A stretch of DNA of 11,959 nt from Thermoanaerobaculia bacterium (GTDB lineage: Bacteria; Acidobacteriota; Thermoanaerobaculia; UBA5066), in contig JAMQPJ010000469.1 in NCBI GenBank assembly GCA_023717585.1, forward strand, positions 1 through 11,959, in the 5' to 3' direction. Below, piece by piece: positions 1 to 5,606 of the stretch (its first letter is position 1; each line of letters starts with the position of its first letter). The position numbers and the translations under genes were made by a program. Below the pieces are notes generated by a model, which had not been told where the DNA came from, did not search any database, and saw only the letters and a program-made list of their open reading frames with translations.

Positions 1-31
1 TCCAGCGCTCGAGGCGGGGCAGCTCAGCCAC
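1..31 (-). CDS. Start of a gene overlapping the MNIO stop, probable DUF2063 (BufC/HvfC-like) partner, partial
   Basis: A GTG at 31-29 lies inside the last codons of the MNIO gene and overlaps its TGA (GTGGCTGA arrangement). From it the frame stays open to the window edge and reads (M)AELPRLERW. DUF2063 (BufC/HvfC) proteins, the usual partners of DUF692 enzymes, commonly begin with a short leader followed by an amphipathic helix of the type L..LQ..F/W, so the ten visible residues and the position fit. The known role of this family is as the partner protein of the MNIO enzyme in precursor recognition. Only ten codons are visible, so the assignment is inferred mainly from synteny and overlap; chance cannot be excluded. 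Confidence 0.4.
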   Translation of the reverse strand, partial: MAELPRLERW

Positions 32-896
32 GGGCGACCCGTCGGGGCGCTTCGATCGGATGCGACCGTGCGAGCGGTGGCCGGTACTTCAGGGCCTTTT
101 TCGCCTCGCCGTGTACGGTCGCGAAGACGGGAATGTCCTCATCCCATTCGTAGAGCGTCGCGCGCGGTCCCGTGCGGGCGAGCGCGTGCGCGTAAAGCTT
201 CCAGACGTCCTTTTTCATCCGCGCGCTGTGCGTGTCGAGGAGGTGTGTGCCCTTGTCGGTGTGTCCGGCGAGGTGGTACTGCACGACGCGGTCGGCCGGC
301 AGCGCGTCGAGGTAGGCGACGGGGTCGAAGCCGTGGTTGACGGAGCTCACGTAGACGTTGTTCACGTCGAGAAGCATGCCGCAGTCCGCGTCCTTCAGGA
401 GGCGCGCGAAGAACGCGGCCTCGGACATCGTCGAGGAGCGGAATTCCAGGTACGAGGACGGGTTCTCGAGGACGAGCGGCTGCTCGAGCACCTCCGAGAC
501 TCGTCTGACGCGTGCGGCGACGTGGCGCAGCGTCTCCTCGGTGTAGGGAAGGGGCAGCAGGTCGTGGGTATTCCGGCCGGACACTCCGGTGAAGCAGAGA
601 TGGTCCGAAACCCACCGCGCCTTGACCCGAGCGGCGAGGGCCTTCACTTTCGAGAGATAGCCCAGGTCCAGGGGGTCGGTCCCGCCGATCGACATCGAGA
701 CGCCGTGGAGGACGACCGGGTAGCGCTCGGCGATGCGGTCGAGGATGTGTCGCGGCCGGCCGCCCGTATCGAGGAAGTTCTCCGTGATGGCTTCGAAGAA
801 GTCGACCTCGGGCTCCTTCGACAGGACGTGTCCGAAGTGGACCGTGCGGAGCCCGACCCCGACGCCGAGGTCGGGCAGTCCGAAACGGTCTCCCAT
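24..896 (-). CDS. bufB: DUF692 / MNIO family RiPP-modifying iron oxidase (BufB-like)
   Basis: 290 aa, the normal length for multinuclear non-heme iron-dependent oxidases (DUF692, TIM-barrel fold, as in MbnB, TglH, BufB). The family N-terminus GVGVGLR (11-17) is present. Likely metal and active-site residues can be read in order: H64 (VVLHGVSMSIG), D98-H99 (SDHL), E144-N145 (LENPSS), D177 and N179-N180 (LLDVNN), H188 (NHGFD), H208 and H211 (YHLAGH), D221-H223 (DTHS) and E250 (YEWD). The enzyme is cytoplasmic and should oxidise cysteines of the small Cys-repeat protein encoded 11 bp upstream; bufferin BufB makes thiooxazoles, but the exact chemistry here is inferred. There is no strong Shine-Dalgarno before the ATG, suggesting translation coupled to the precursor gene. 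A third gene appears to overlap its stop codon. Confidence 0.93.
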   Translation of the reverse strand: MGDRFGLPDLGVGVGLRTVHFGHVLSKEPEVDFFEAITENFLDTGGRPRHILDRIAERYPVVLHGVSMSIGGTDPLDLGYLSKVKALAARVKARWVSDHLCFTGVSGRNTHDLLPLPYTEETLRHVAARVRRVSEVLEQPLVLENPSSYLEFRSSTMSEAAFFARLLKDADCGMLLDVNNVYVSSVNHGFDPVAYLDALPADRVVQYHLAGHTDKGTHLLDTHSARMKKDVWKLYAHALARTGPRATLYEWDEDIPVFATVHGEAKKALKYRPPLARSHPIEAPRRVARG

Positions 897-907
897 CGCC
901 GAAGGCT

Positions 908-1294
908 TCAGGTGGCCTTAGGGGCGGCCGCCGGAGCCTTCTTCTTGGGGGGAACGGCGCAGCCGCCCTGGCCCTTGCAGGCGTTCAGGCCGGCGCACTT
1001 GTGGTCCTTCGTGCCGCAGCCGCCCTGGCCCTTGCAGGCGTTCTTGCCCCCGCAGTCGTGGCGCATGGAGGCCGAGGCGCAGCCGCCCTTGCCCTTGCAG
1101 GCGTTCTGGCCGGCACACGTGTTTTCTTTCGTGGCACAGCCGCCCTGGCCCGAACACGCGTTCTTGCCGGCGCACATGTGCTCCCTGCTCTTGTCCGGGG
1201 TCGGTGCCGGTGTTGCCTGACCGAGCAGGGTCCTGCCGGCGACGATGCCGGCGACGGCGGCTCCGAGGGTGCTGGCGAACTGGCGACGATTCAT
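908..1294 (-). CDS. Cys-repeat RiPP precursor with Tat-type signal (BufA-like)
   Basis: 128 aa. The N-terminus NRRQFAS (2-8) followed by a hydrophobic stretch (9-26) resembles a twin-arginine signal with a probable cleavage near LGQA-TP (24-29). The mature part holds four copies of C-x-G-x-N-A-C-x-G-x-G-G-C, with cysteines at 41/47/53, 60/66/72, 81/87/93 and 100/106/112, all spaced exactly C-x5-C-x5-C. Linkers of 6-8 polar residues separate the copies, and a Lys/Ala/Pro-rich tail follows. All twelve cysteines of the protein are in the repeats. A good ribosome site (AGAAGGAG, seven bases upstream) supports the ATG. Cys-rich exported precursors beside DUF692 genes are bufferins or related RiPPs; known bufferins sequester copper and carry N-terminal signal peptides. 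The metal-buffering role is inferred from that family. It could be a relative outside the DUF2282 (BufA1) type. Confidence 0.85.
   Translation of the reverse strand: MNRRQFASTLGAAVAGIVAGRTLLGQATPAPTPDKSREHMCAGKNACSGQGGCATKENTCAGQNACKGKGGCASASMRHDCGGKNACKGQGGCGTKDHKCAGLNACKGQGGCAVPPKKKAPAAAPKAT
959..1174 (-). repeat. Four tandem coding repeats (39-bp conserved units about 57-61 bp apart)
   Basis: The conserved 13-codon units occupy 1136-1174, 1079-1117, 1016-1054 and 959-997 in coding order. Each encodes C-x-G-x-N-A-C-x-G-x-G-G-C. The plus-strand core GCCGCCCT(G/T)GCCC is nearly identical in all four, whereas the linkers between units vary in length and sequence. This indicates internal duplication of a functional peptide module, with the potential for copy-number change by recombination. 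Confidence 0.95.
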
Positions 1295-1416
1295 GGGTGT
1301 CTCCTTCTGGATTTCGTGTGTTTCGATGCTCTGGCCTACGGCCGGGTCTGGATCGATTCGGGGACTGGAGAACGAGAATCTATCTCAGAATCAGCTTTTT
1401 CACATACGGGAGCCAG

Positions 1417-1438
1417 GGACCGCACGGATCAACGGTCC
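1417..1438. other. Inverted repeat upstream of the RiPP cassette
   Basis: GGACCG (1417-1422) and CGGTCC (1433-1438) form a perfect 6-bp inverted repeat separated by 10 bases, about 125 bp upstream of the precursor start. It could be an operator or a weak transcript hairpin. I could not identify a convincing sigma-70 or ECF promoter in 1295-1470, so its role is open. Confidence 0.3.
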
Positions 1439-1492
1439 GAGCTGACCTTGAATGCCGGCCCGCGCCGGACTATTCCGTCCAGTCCTTGTTTT

Positions 1493-1510
1493 CCTCGAAC
1501 TTTTTCGAGG
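1493..1510. other. Hairpin downstream of the cupin gene
   Basis: CCTCGAA (1493-1499) and TTCGAGG (1504-1510) form a perfect 7-bp stem with a 4-base loop, 24 bp past the cupin stop. On the minus transcript it is followed by AAAAC rather than a U tract, so it is not a clear intrinsic terminator. It may stabilise the 3' end of the cupin mRNA or work with Rho. Confidence 0.35.
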
Positions 1511-1534
1511 CCGGCAATCGCCCCATGGCCCTGC

Positions 1535-2020
1535 TCACCACCTGTAAGGGATGAGCGCCTTCGCGGCCTCCGCGTCCCAGGGCAGGTCGAGAGCGTCCGG
1601 CTCGTCGTACGTGTAGGGCCGGGTCGGCATGTTGACGACGATGGCCTCCGACGTGCCGATGTTTTTCCAGCCGTGGTAGACGTCGGGCGGGATCACGACC
1701 AGCCCCGGGTTGCGGTCGCTCAACGTGAACTCGTTCAGGCGTCCGAACGTCGGCGATGTCTTGCGACCGTCCCAGCAGACGACATGGACGAGACCGCTCG
1801 CGACGAACAGCCGGTCGGTCGTCTTCCGGTGGAGGCCCCAGGCGCGCACGCGGCCGGGCAGCGTCGTCGTCATGTGAACCTGGCGGATCGGCTCGGAGAC
1901 CAGGTCCCAGTCGTCGCGCGCGATCTCGATGACGTGGCCGTCCTCGTGGGGCACGGGCCGCGTGAGGCGGTATCTGAGGCCGTCGATCGGGTCCACGCGC
2001 AGCTCGCCGCTGGCCCGCAC
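1535..2020 (-). CDS. RmlC-like cupin, dTDP-4-dehydrorhamnose 3,5-epimerase-related
   Basis: 161 aa from a GTG start. The sequence follows the COG1898/RmlC jelly-roll pattern. The segment RAWGLHRKT contains the His expected at the RmlC catalytic position, followed by the TDRLFVASG strand, then FTLSDRNPGLVVIPPDVYHG with the second conserved Tyr-His, and a C-terminal MPTRPYTYDEPD segment typical of the compact epimerase-like subfamily. The expected role is epimerisation or isomerisation of an NDP-sugar for surface polysaccharide, but no other sugar-nucleotide gene is nearby, so the substrate is unknown. The start is uncertain: a much better ribosome site and ATG lie at 2080 in the same frame, but a TAG at 2032-2030 interrupts that reading. 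From the GTG the protein still covers the whole cupin domain, so it is probably functional. Confidence 0.8.
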   Translation of the reverse strand: MRASGELRVDPIDGLRYRLTRPVPHEDGHVIEIARDDWDLVSEPIRQVHMTTTLPGRVRAWGLHRKTTDRLFVASGLVHVVCWDGRKTSPTFGRLNEFTLSDRNPGLVVIPPDVYHGWKNIGTSEAIVVNMPTRPYTYDEPDALDLPWDAEAAKALIPYRW

Positions 2021-2029
2021 GTCCGAGCT

Positions 2030-2080
2030 CTACGGGACCACGACACCTTCTCCGGCGAATCCGCCGCGAGAATCGCTCAT
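2030..2080 (-). other. 16-codon upstream ORF (or 5' end of the cupin gene broken by an amber codon)
   Basis: The ATG at 2080-2078 follows GAGGGAGG closely and reads MSDSRGGFAGEGVVVP before TAG at 2032-2030. It is in the same frame as the cupin gene, whose first usable start, GTG 2020, lies nine bases after the stop. Either this is a short leader ORF coupled to the cupin, or it is the original N-terminus with a nonsense change or sequencing error. The ribosome site is visible; the interpretation is inference. Confidence 0.45.
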
Positions 2081-2088
2081 CTGCCTCC

Positions 2089-2103
2089 CTCGCGACTCGC
2101 GAG
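2089..2103. promoter_or_regulatory. 15-bp palindrome, candidate operator before the cupin gene
   Basis: CTCGCGA-C-TCGCGAG has two perfect 7-bp arms around one central base. It sits in the 65-bp gap between the sulfate ATPase stop and the cupin leader, eight bases ahead of the leader ATG, and partly overlaps its ribosome site. This position would suit an operator or a translation-blocking hairpin. The regulator is unknown. Confidence 0.4.
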
Positions 2104-2146
2104 CTTACCGGTACCCTGCTTCCGCCGCCCCGGTGGGGCTGAATCG

Positions 2147-2881
2147 TCAGGAAGGGCGTGTCCGCGAGACGACCCTGAGGAACGCCTCGAGCCGGCCGTC
2201 GGCCGGGTGCGCGCGGAGCTCGGCCGGGGTGCCCGCCTGCGCGACTTTCCCGTCGAGAAGCACGACGAGGTGCTCGGCGAGCGCGAACGCCTCCGGCTGG
2301 TCGTGCGTGACGAGGAGCGTCGTGAGGCCGGTCTCGTCGTGCAGCCTGAGGAGCCACTCGCCGAGCTCGAGCCGCACGCCGGCGTCGAGCGCCCCGAAGG
2401 GCTCGTCGAGCAGGAGGACGCGCGGGTTCACGGCGAGAGTGCGCGCGAACGCGACGCGCTGCCTCGGGCCCCCCGAGAGCTCCGACGGACGGCGGTCGGC
2501 GAAGCCGTCCAGCTGGACGCGGTGGAGAAGCTCGTTCGCGCGCGCGACGGCTTCGGTTCGCGGAACGCCGCGGACACGCAGGCCGAAGACGACGTTCTCG
2601 CGCACCGAGAGGTGCCCGAAGAGCGCGTAGCCCTGGAAGACGAAACCGACGCCCCGCTTCTGCACCGGCGTGTCCGTCACGTCATCGCCGTGCAGGATCA
2701 CGCGGCCCGCGTCAGGCTCCTCCAGTCCCGCGATGAGCCGGAGGACGGTCGACTTGCCGGCGCCGGAGGGGCCCAGGATCGCCGTGATCGCGCCCGTGGG
2801 CGCGGTGAACGAGACGCCCGCGACGGCGGGCGGGCCGTCTTCCGTGAAGCGCCGCCTGAGATCCTCGACGACGACGCTCAT
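2147..2881 (-). CDS. cysA: Sulfate/thiosulfate ABC transporter ATP-binding protein (CysA-like)
   Basis: 244 aa cytoplasmic ATPase that energises the adjacent permease. Visible motifs are Walker A GPSGAGKS (37-44), Q-loop Q83, signature LSGGP (135-139), Walker B VLLLDE (155-160), D-loop GALD (163-166) and the switch His193 in VTHD. The signature glutamine is replaced by proline (codon CCG at 2467-2465; CAG would give the canonical residue). Proteobacterial CysA proteins are usually about 350 aa with a C-terminal TOBE-type domain; this one ends after the nucleotide-binding domain, as compact versions do. The ATG overlaps the permease stop in an ATGA arrangement, which fixes the start and implies translational coupling. 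Sulfate specificity is inferred from the operon; the ATPase sequence alone would also fit molybdate or iron importers. Confidence 0.9.
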   Translation of the reverse strand: MSVVVEDLRRRFTEDGPPAVAGVSFTAPTGAITAILGPSGAGKSTVLRLIAGLEEPDAGRVILHGDDVTDTPVQKRGVGFVFQGYALFGHLSVRENVVFGLRVRGVPRTEAVARANELLHRVQLDGFADRRPSELSGGPRQRVAFARTLAVNPRVLLLDEPFGALDAGVRLELGEWLLRLHDETGLTTLLVTHDQPEAFALAEHLVVLLDGKVAQAGTPAELRAHPADGRLEAFLRVVSRTRPS

Positions 2882-4548
2882 CGGGACTTCTCCCGCGCTT
2901 CTTCGAACCTGCGGGCCGCGAGCGTGACGAGAGCGAGGAGCGTGAGGAGCGACGCGACCGCGAAGGCTCCCGTGAGGTCGTACTCGTTGTAGAGGATCTC
3001 GGCATGAAGCGGCAGCGTGTTCGTCACCCCGCGGATGTGCCCCGACACGACCGAGACGGCGCCGAACTCGCCCATCGCGCGCGCGTTGCACAGGATCGCG
3101 CCCGTCAGGATGCCCGCGCGCGCCTTCGGCAGCGTCACGCGAAAGAACGTCTGCAACCCGCTGGCGCCGAGCGTGAGGGCCGCCTCCTCTTCCTCGTTGC
3201 CCTGCGCCTCCATGACCGCGAGCACCTCGCGCGCCACGTACGGGAACGTGACGAAGACCGTGGCGAGGACGATGCCCGGCACCGCGAAGATGATCTTCAC
3301 GTCGTGGGCCGCGAGAAAAGGCCCGAGAAATCCCTGCCGCCCGAAGAGGAGGACGAAGACCAGCCCGGCGATGACCGGCGAGACCGCGAAGGGCAGGTCG
3401 ATGAGCGAGACGAGGAGGCCCCTCCCCCGGAAGCGGAATTTCGCGACGAGCCACGCGGCGAGGACGCCGAAGACGAGATGCAGGGGCACCGCGATCGCCG
3501 CCGTGAGGAGAGTGAGGCGTATGGCCGAGAGGGCGGCGGGCTGCGAGATGGCCGCGAGGTAGGAAGCCGGTCCCTTTCGGAATGCCTGCGCGAAGATGGT
3601 CGCGAGCGGCACCAAGAGAAGGAGGGCGAGAAGGAGGAACGCGCCCGCCACGAGGACGCGCCGAAGGCCCGGAGAATCTGCGAGGGCCGGCGCGCGGCGG
3701 AACCCGCGCCCGATGACGGTGGACGCTCCCGCCCGTCGGCGGGTCCAGCGCTGCAGGGCGTTGATCGCGAAGACGAGGACGAAGGACGCGACGAGGAGGA
3801 CGAGCGCGATCGCGGTCGCGCCCGTCGTGTCGTACTGCTCGAGCTTCGTCACGATGAGGAGGGGAGCGATCTCCGTCCGAAAGGGCATGTTGCCTGAAAT
3901 GAAGACGATCGATCCGTATTCACCGAGAGCGCGCGCGAAGGCCAGCGCGAAGCCGGTGAGAAGCGGCGGTAGGAGATTCGGGAAGACGATGCGTCGAAAC
4001 GTCTGGAGGCGGGAGGCGCCGAGAACCGCCGCGGCTTCCTCCAGCTCGGCATCGAGATCTTCGAGGACGGGCTGGACCGCCCTCACGACGAACGGAAGGC
4101 CGACGAACGTCAGGGCCAGGACGACGCCGAACGGCGAGAAGGCGACCTTGAGCCCGAGGGGCTCGAGGAAGCGCCCGAGCCAGCCGTTCGCGGAGTAGAG
4201 GGCCGTGAGCGTGAGGCCCGCGACGGCCGTCGGCAGCGCGAAGGGCAGATCCACGAGCGCGTCCACGAAGGCGCGCCCCGGAAAGCGGTAGCGTGCGAGC
4301 ACCCAGGCGAGAAGGAGGCCGAAGCCGGCGTTCAGCAGCGCGGCGAGAAGGGCCGCCCCGAAGCTCAGGCGGTAGGCCGCGAGAGCGCGCGGCGCGGTGA
4401 CGATCCGCCAGAACTCCGAAGGCGTGAGTCCGGCGGTCTTCAAGACGAGCGCGGCGAGCGGCACGAGGACGAGGAGGCCGACGTAGAGAAGCGTCATGCC
4501 GAGCGCGGGCCCGAACCCGGGAAGGACGCCGTGACGCCGGGGTTTCAT
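2878..4548 (-). CDS. cysTW: Fused CysT-CysW sulfate ABC transporter permease
   Basis: 556 aa in one uninterrupted frame, equal to two normal ~275 aa permeases. Residues 1-270 match CysT (CysU), with an EAA loop at 171-190 (EAAAVLGASRLQTFRRIVFP) and ARALGEYGSIVFISG after it. Residues 298-556 match CysW, with its EAA loop near 455-474 (ALTLGASGLQTFFRVTLP) and AMGEFGAVSVVSGHIRG. A basic linker (about 271-297) joins them. About twelve membrane helices are expected, the CysT/CysW heterodimer made as one chain in the inner membrane. No stop or ATG occurs in the linker; one in-frame GTG near residue 300 exists but has no CysT stop before it. The ATG overlaps the binding-protein stop (TGATG) and the TGA overlaps the ATPase start (ATGA). 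Confidence 0.9.
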   Translation of the reverse strand: MKPRRHGVLPGFGPALGMTLLYVGLLVLVPLAALVLKTAGLTPSEFWRIVTAPRALAAYRLSFGAALLAALLNAGFGLLLAWVLARYRFPGRAFVDALVDLPFALPTAVAGLTLTALYSANGWLGRFLEPLGLKVAFSPFGVVLALTFVGLPFVVRAVQPVLEDLDAELEEAAAVLGASRLQTFRRIVFPNLLPPLLTGFALAFARALGEYGSIVFISGNMPFRTEIAPLLIVTKLEQYDTTGATAIALVLLVASFVLVFAINALQRWTRRRAGASTVIGRGFRRAPALADSPGLRRVLVAGAFLLLALLLLVPLATIFAQAFRKGPASYLAAISQPAALSAIRLTLLTAAIAVPLHLVFGVLAAWLVAKFRFRGRGLLVSLIDLPFAVSPVIAGLVFVLLFGRQGFLGPFLAAHDVKIIFAVPGIVLATVFVTFPYVAREVLAVMEAQGNEEEEAALTLGASGLQTFFRVTLPKARAGILTGAILCNARAMGEFGAVSVVSGHIRGVTNTLPLHAEILYNEYDLTGAFAVASLLTLLALVTLAARRFEEAREKSR

Positions 4549-5537
4549 CACCGGCCTGGCTGGTAGATCAGGTCGAACGTGCCCCCGTCGTCGAAGTGGG
4601 CCTTCTGGGCCTTCCTCCATCCGCCGAAGATCTCGTCGATCGTGAAGAGGGTGAGCCGCGGGAAGTCGGCGGCATGGGCCGCCGCGATCTTCGCGTCCCC
4701 CGGACGGTAGTGATGCCTCGCCGCGATGGCCTGCGCCTCCTCGGAGTAGAGAAACTCGAGGTAGGCCTGCGCGACGGCGCGCGTGCCGTGCTTGTCGGCG
4801 TTCCTGTCCACGAGCGCGACGGGCGGTTCGGCCACGATGCTCATCGACGGAACCACGATCTCGAATTCCTTCCGGCCGACGTCCTTCGTCAGCAGGAACG
4901 CCTCGTTCTCCCAGGCGATGAGGACGTCGCCCAGGCCGCGTTCCGCGAAGGTGACCGTCGACCCGCGCGCCCCGGCGTCGAGGACGGGCACGTTGCGGAA
5001 GAGCATCGCGAGAAACGCGCGCGCCGACGCATCGCTGCCTCCCGGCTTCTTCAGCGCATAGCCCCACGCCGCCAGGTAATTCCAGCGCGCCCCTCCGGAC
5101 GTTTTCGGATTCGGCGTGATGACGGCGACGCCGGGTTTCACGAGGTCGTCCCAGTCCCGGATCCGCTTCGGATTCCCCTTGCGCACGACGAAAACGATCG
5201 TGGAGGTGTACGGAGAGCTGTTCCGGGGGAGGCGCGTTCGCCAGTTCGCGGGCAGGAGGCCCGCGCGGGCCGAGATCGCGTCGACATCGCCCGACAGGGC
5301 CAGTGTCACGACGTCGGCTTCGAGCCCGTCGATCACCGACCGCGCCTGCATGCCCGAGCCCCCGTGCGACTGGTTGATCGTGAGCCTCTGCCCGGTCTTC
5401 GCCGCCCAGGCCTTCGTGAAGGCGGCGTTCACGTCCTGGTAGAGCTCGCGGGTGGGATCGTACGAGACGTTCAGCAGCGTGGCGGCGGCTGCGGCGAGGG
5501 CAAGGGCAAGGGCAAGGGGGCGAAGGAGGGGCGTCAT
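4548..5537 (-). CDS. sbp: Periplasmic sulfate-binding protein (Sbp/CysP family)
   Basis: 329 aa, the typical family length. A Leu/Ala-rich Sec signal peptide spans about 5-20. Family blocks follow: NVSYDPTRELYQDVN (23-37), QSHGGSGMQARSVIDG with ADVVTLALSGD (56-84), ITPNPKTSGGARWNYLAAWG (140-159) and GDVLIAWENEA (203-213). It delivers sulfate (possibly thiosulfate) to the CysTW-CysA transporter encoded next in the operon. It is the first gene of the unit, with its promoter about 20-50 bp upstream. The ribosome site is weak. Part of the signal-peptide codons is a (GGGCAA)3 repeat on the plus strand. The family assignment is firm; choice between sulfate and thiosulfate cannot be made from sequence. 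Confidence 0.95.
   Translation of the reverse strand: MTPLLRPLALALALAAAAATLLNVSYDPTRELYQDVNAAFTKAWAAKTGQRLTINQSHGGSGMQARSVIDGLEADVVTLALSGDVDAISARAGLLPANWRTRLPRNSSPYTSTIVFVVRKGNPKRIRDWDDLVKPGVAVITPNPKTSGGARWNYLAAWGYALKKPGGSDASARAFLAMLFRNVPVLDAGARGSTVTFAERGLGDVLIAWENEAFLLTKDVGRKEFEIVVPSMSIVAEPPVALVDRNADKHGTRAVAQAYLEFLYSEEAQAIAARHHYRPGDAKIAAAHAADFPRLTLFTIDEIFGGWRKAQKAHFDDGGTFDLIYQPGR
5498..5515. repeat. Hexanucleotide (GGGCAA)x3 within the sbp signal-peptide codons
   Basis: Three perfect GGGCAA units, followed by a G run, encode the alternating Ala-Leu core of the signal peptide on the minus strand. Unit gain or loss by slippage would change the length by two residues without shifting the frame. 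Confidence 0.7.
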
Positions 5538-5559
5538 GACATCGCTCTTCGAGGGAGAT

Positions 5560-5587
5560 ATGGTAGTATTCCCACGGGTTTAGTCAA
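5560..5587 (-). promoter_or_regulatory. sbp: Sigma-70-like promoter of the sulfate operon
   Basis: On the minus strand, TTGACT (5587-5582) and TACCAT (5565-5560) are 16 bp apart, upstream of the binding-protein start at 5537. Both boxes match the -35/-10 consensus well for such a GC-rich region. The -35 box lies inside the Rrf2-type site. Confidence 0.55.
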
Positions 5588-5591
5588 GTAA
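5567..5591. promoter_or_regulatory. Putative Rrf2 (IscR type 1-like) operator between sbp and the Rrf2 gene
   Basis: The 25-bp stretch reads TATTCCCAC-GGGTTT-AGTCAAGTAA. Compared with the IscR type 1 consensus as I recall it (ATASYYGACT-RWWWY-AGTCRRSTAT), the right half AGTCAAGTA and the left YY-AC are kept. It overlaps the -35 box of the sulfate operon and ends 16 bp before the Rrf2 start. Binding here would repress import and could autoregulate the regulator. Confidence 0.5.
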
Positions 5592-5606
5592 GAAACGGGA
5601 GGGCCC

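Noticed and set aside
959..1174. Regularly spaced repeats suggesting a CRISPR array
   Set aside because: The units are 39-bp codon repeats within a clear protein-coding frame, with short variable linkers that also code; spacing and composition are not CRISPR-like.
60..1220. Long plus-strand open frame opposite the MNIO and precursor genes
   Set aside because: It is antisense to two convincing genes. Its product is Arg/Val/Pro-rich with no domain, and it exists because the high GC3 of the real genes removes stops on the other strand.
1295..1470. Promoter of the RiPP cassette
   Set aside because: TTGATC and several AT-rich stretches occur on the minus strand, but none gives an acceptable -35/-10 pair with correct spacing, and no clear ECF-type pair was found.
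1470..1524. Minus-strand tail reading MGRLPASKKFEENKDWTE before a stop
   Set aside because: It looks protein-like but is only 18 codons, and the frame upstream is a shadow of the cupin. It could be a fragment of a lost gene; I cannot support it as a feature.
1001..2992. 663-codon plus-strand open frame
   Set aside because: It runs antisense across the precursor, cupin and ATPase genes, mixes unrelated composition, and shows no family motif or ribosome site.
3004..3897. Plus-strand open frame opposite the CysW half
   Set aside because: It is rich in Arg, Glu and Asp with no hydrophobic core or motif, typical of the antisense of a GC-rich membrane protein.
2878..5067. 729-residue reading of the permease frame starting in the binding-protein gene
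   Set aside because: The first 173 codons are antiframe shadow of sbp. The permease family N-terminus and the TGATG overlap place the start at 4548.
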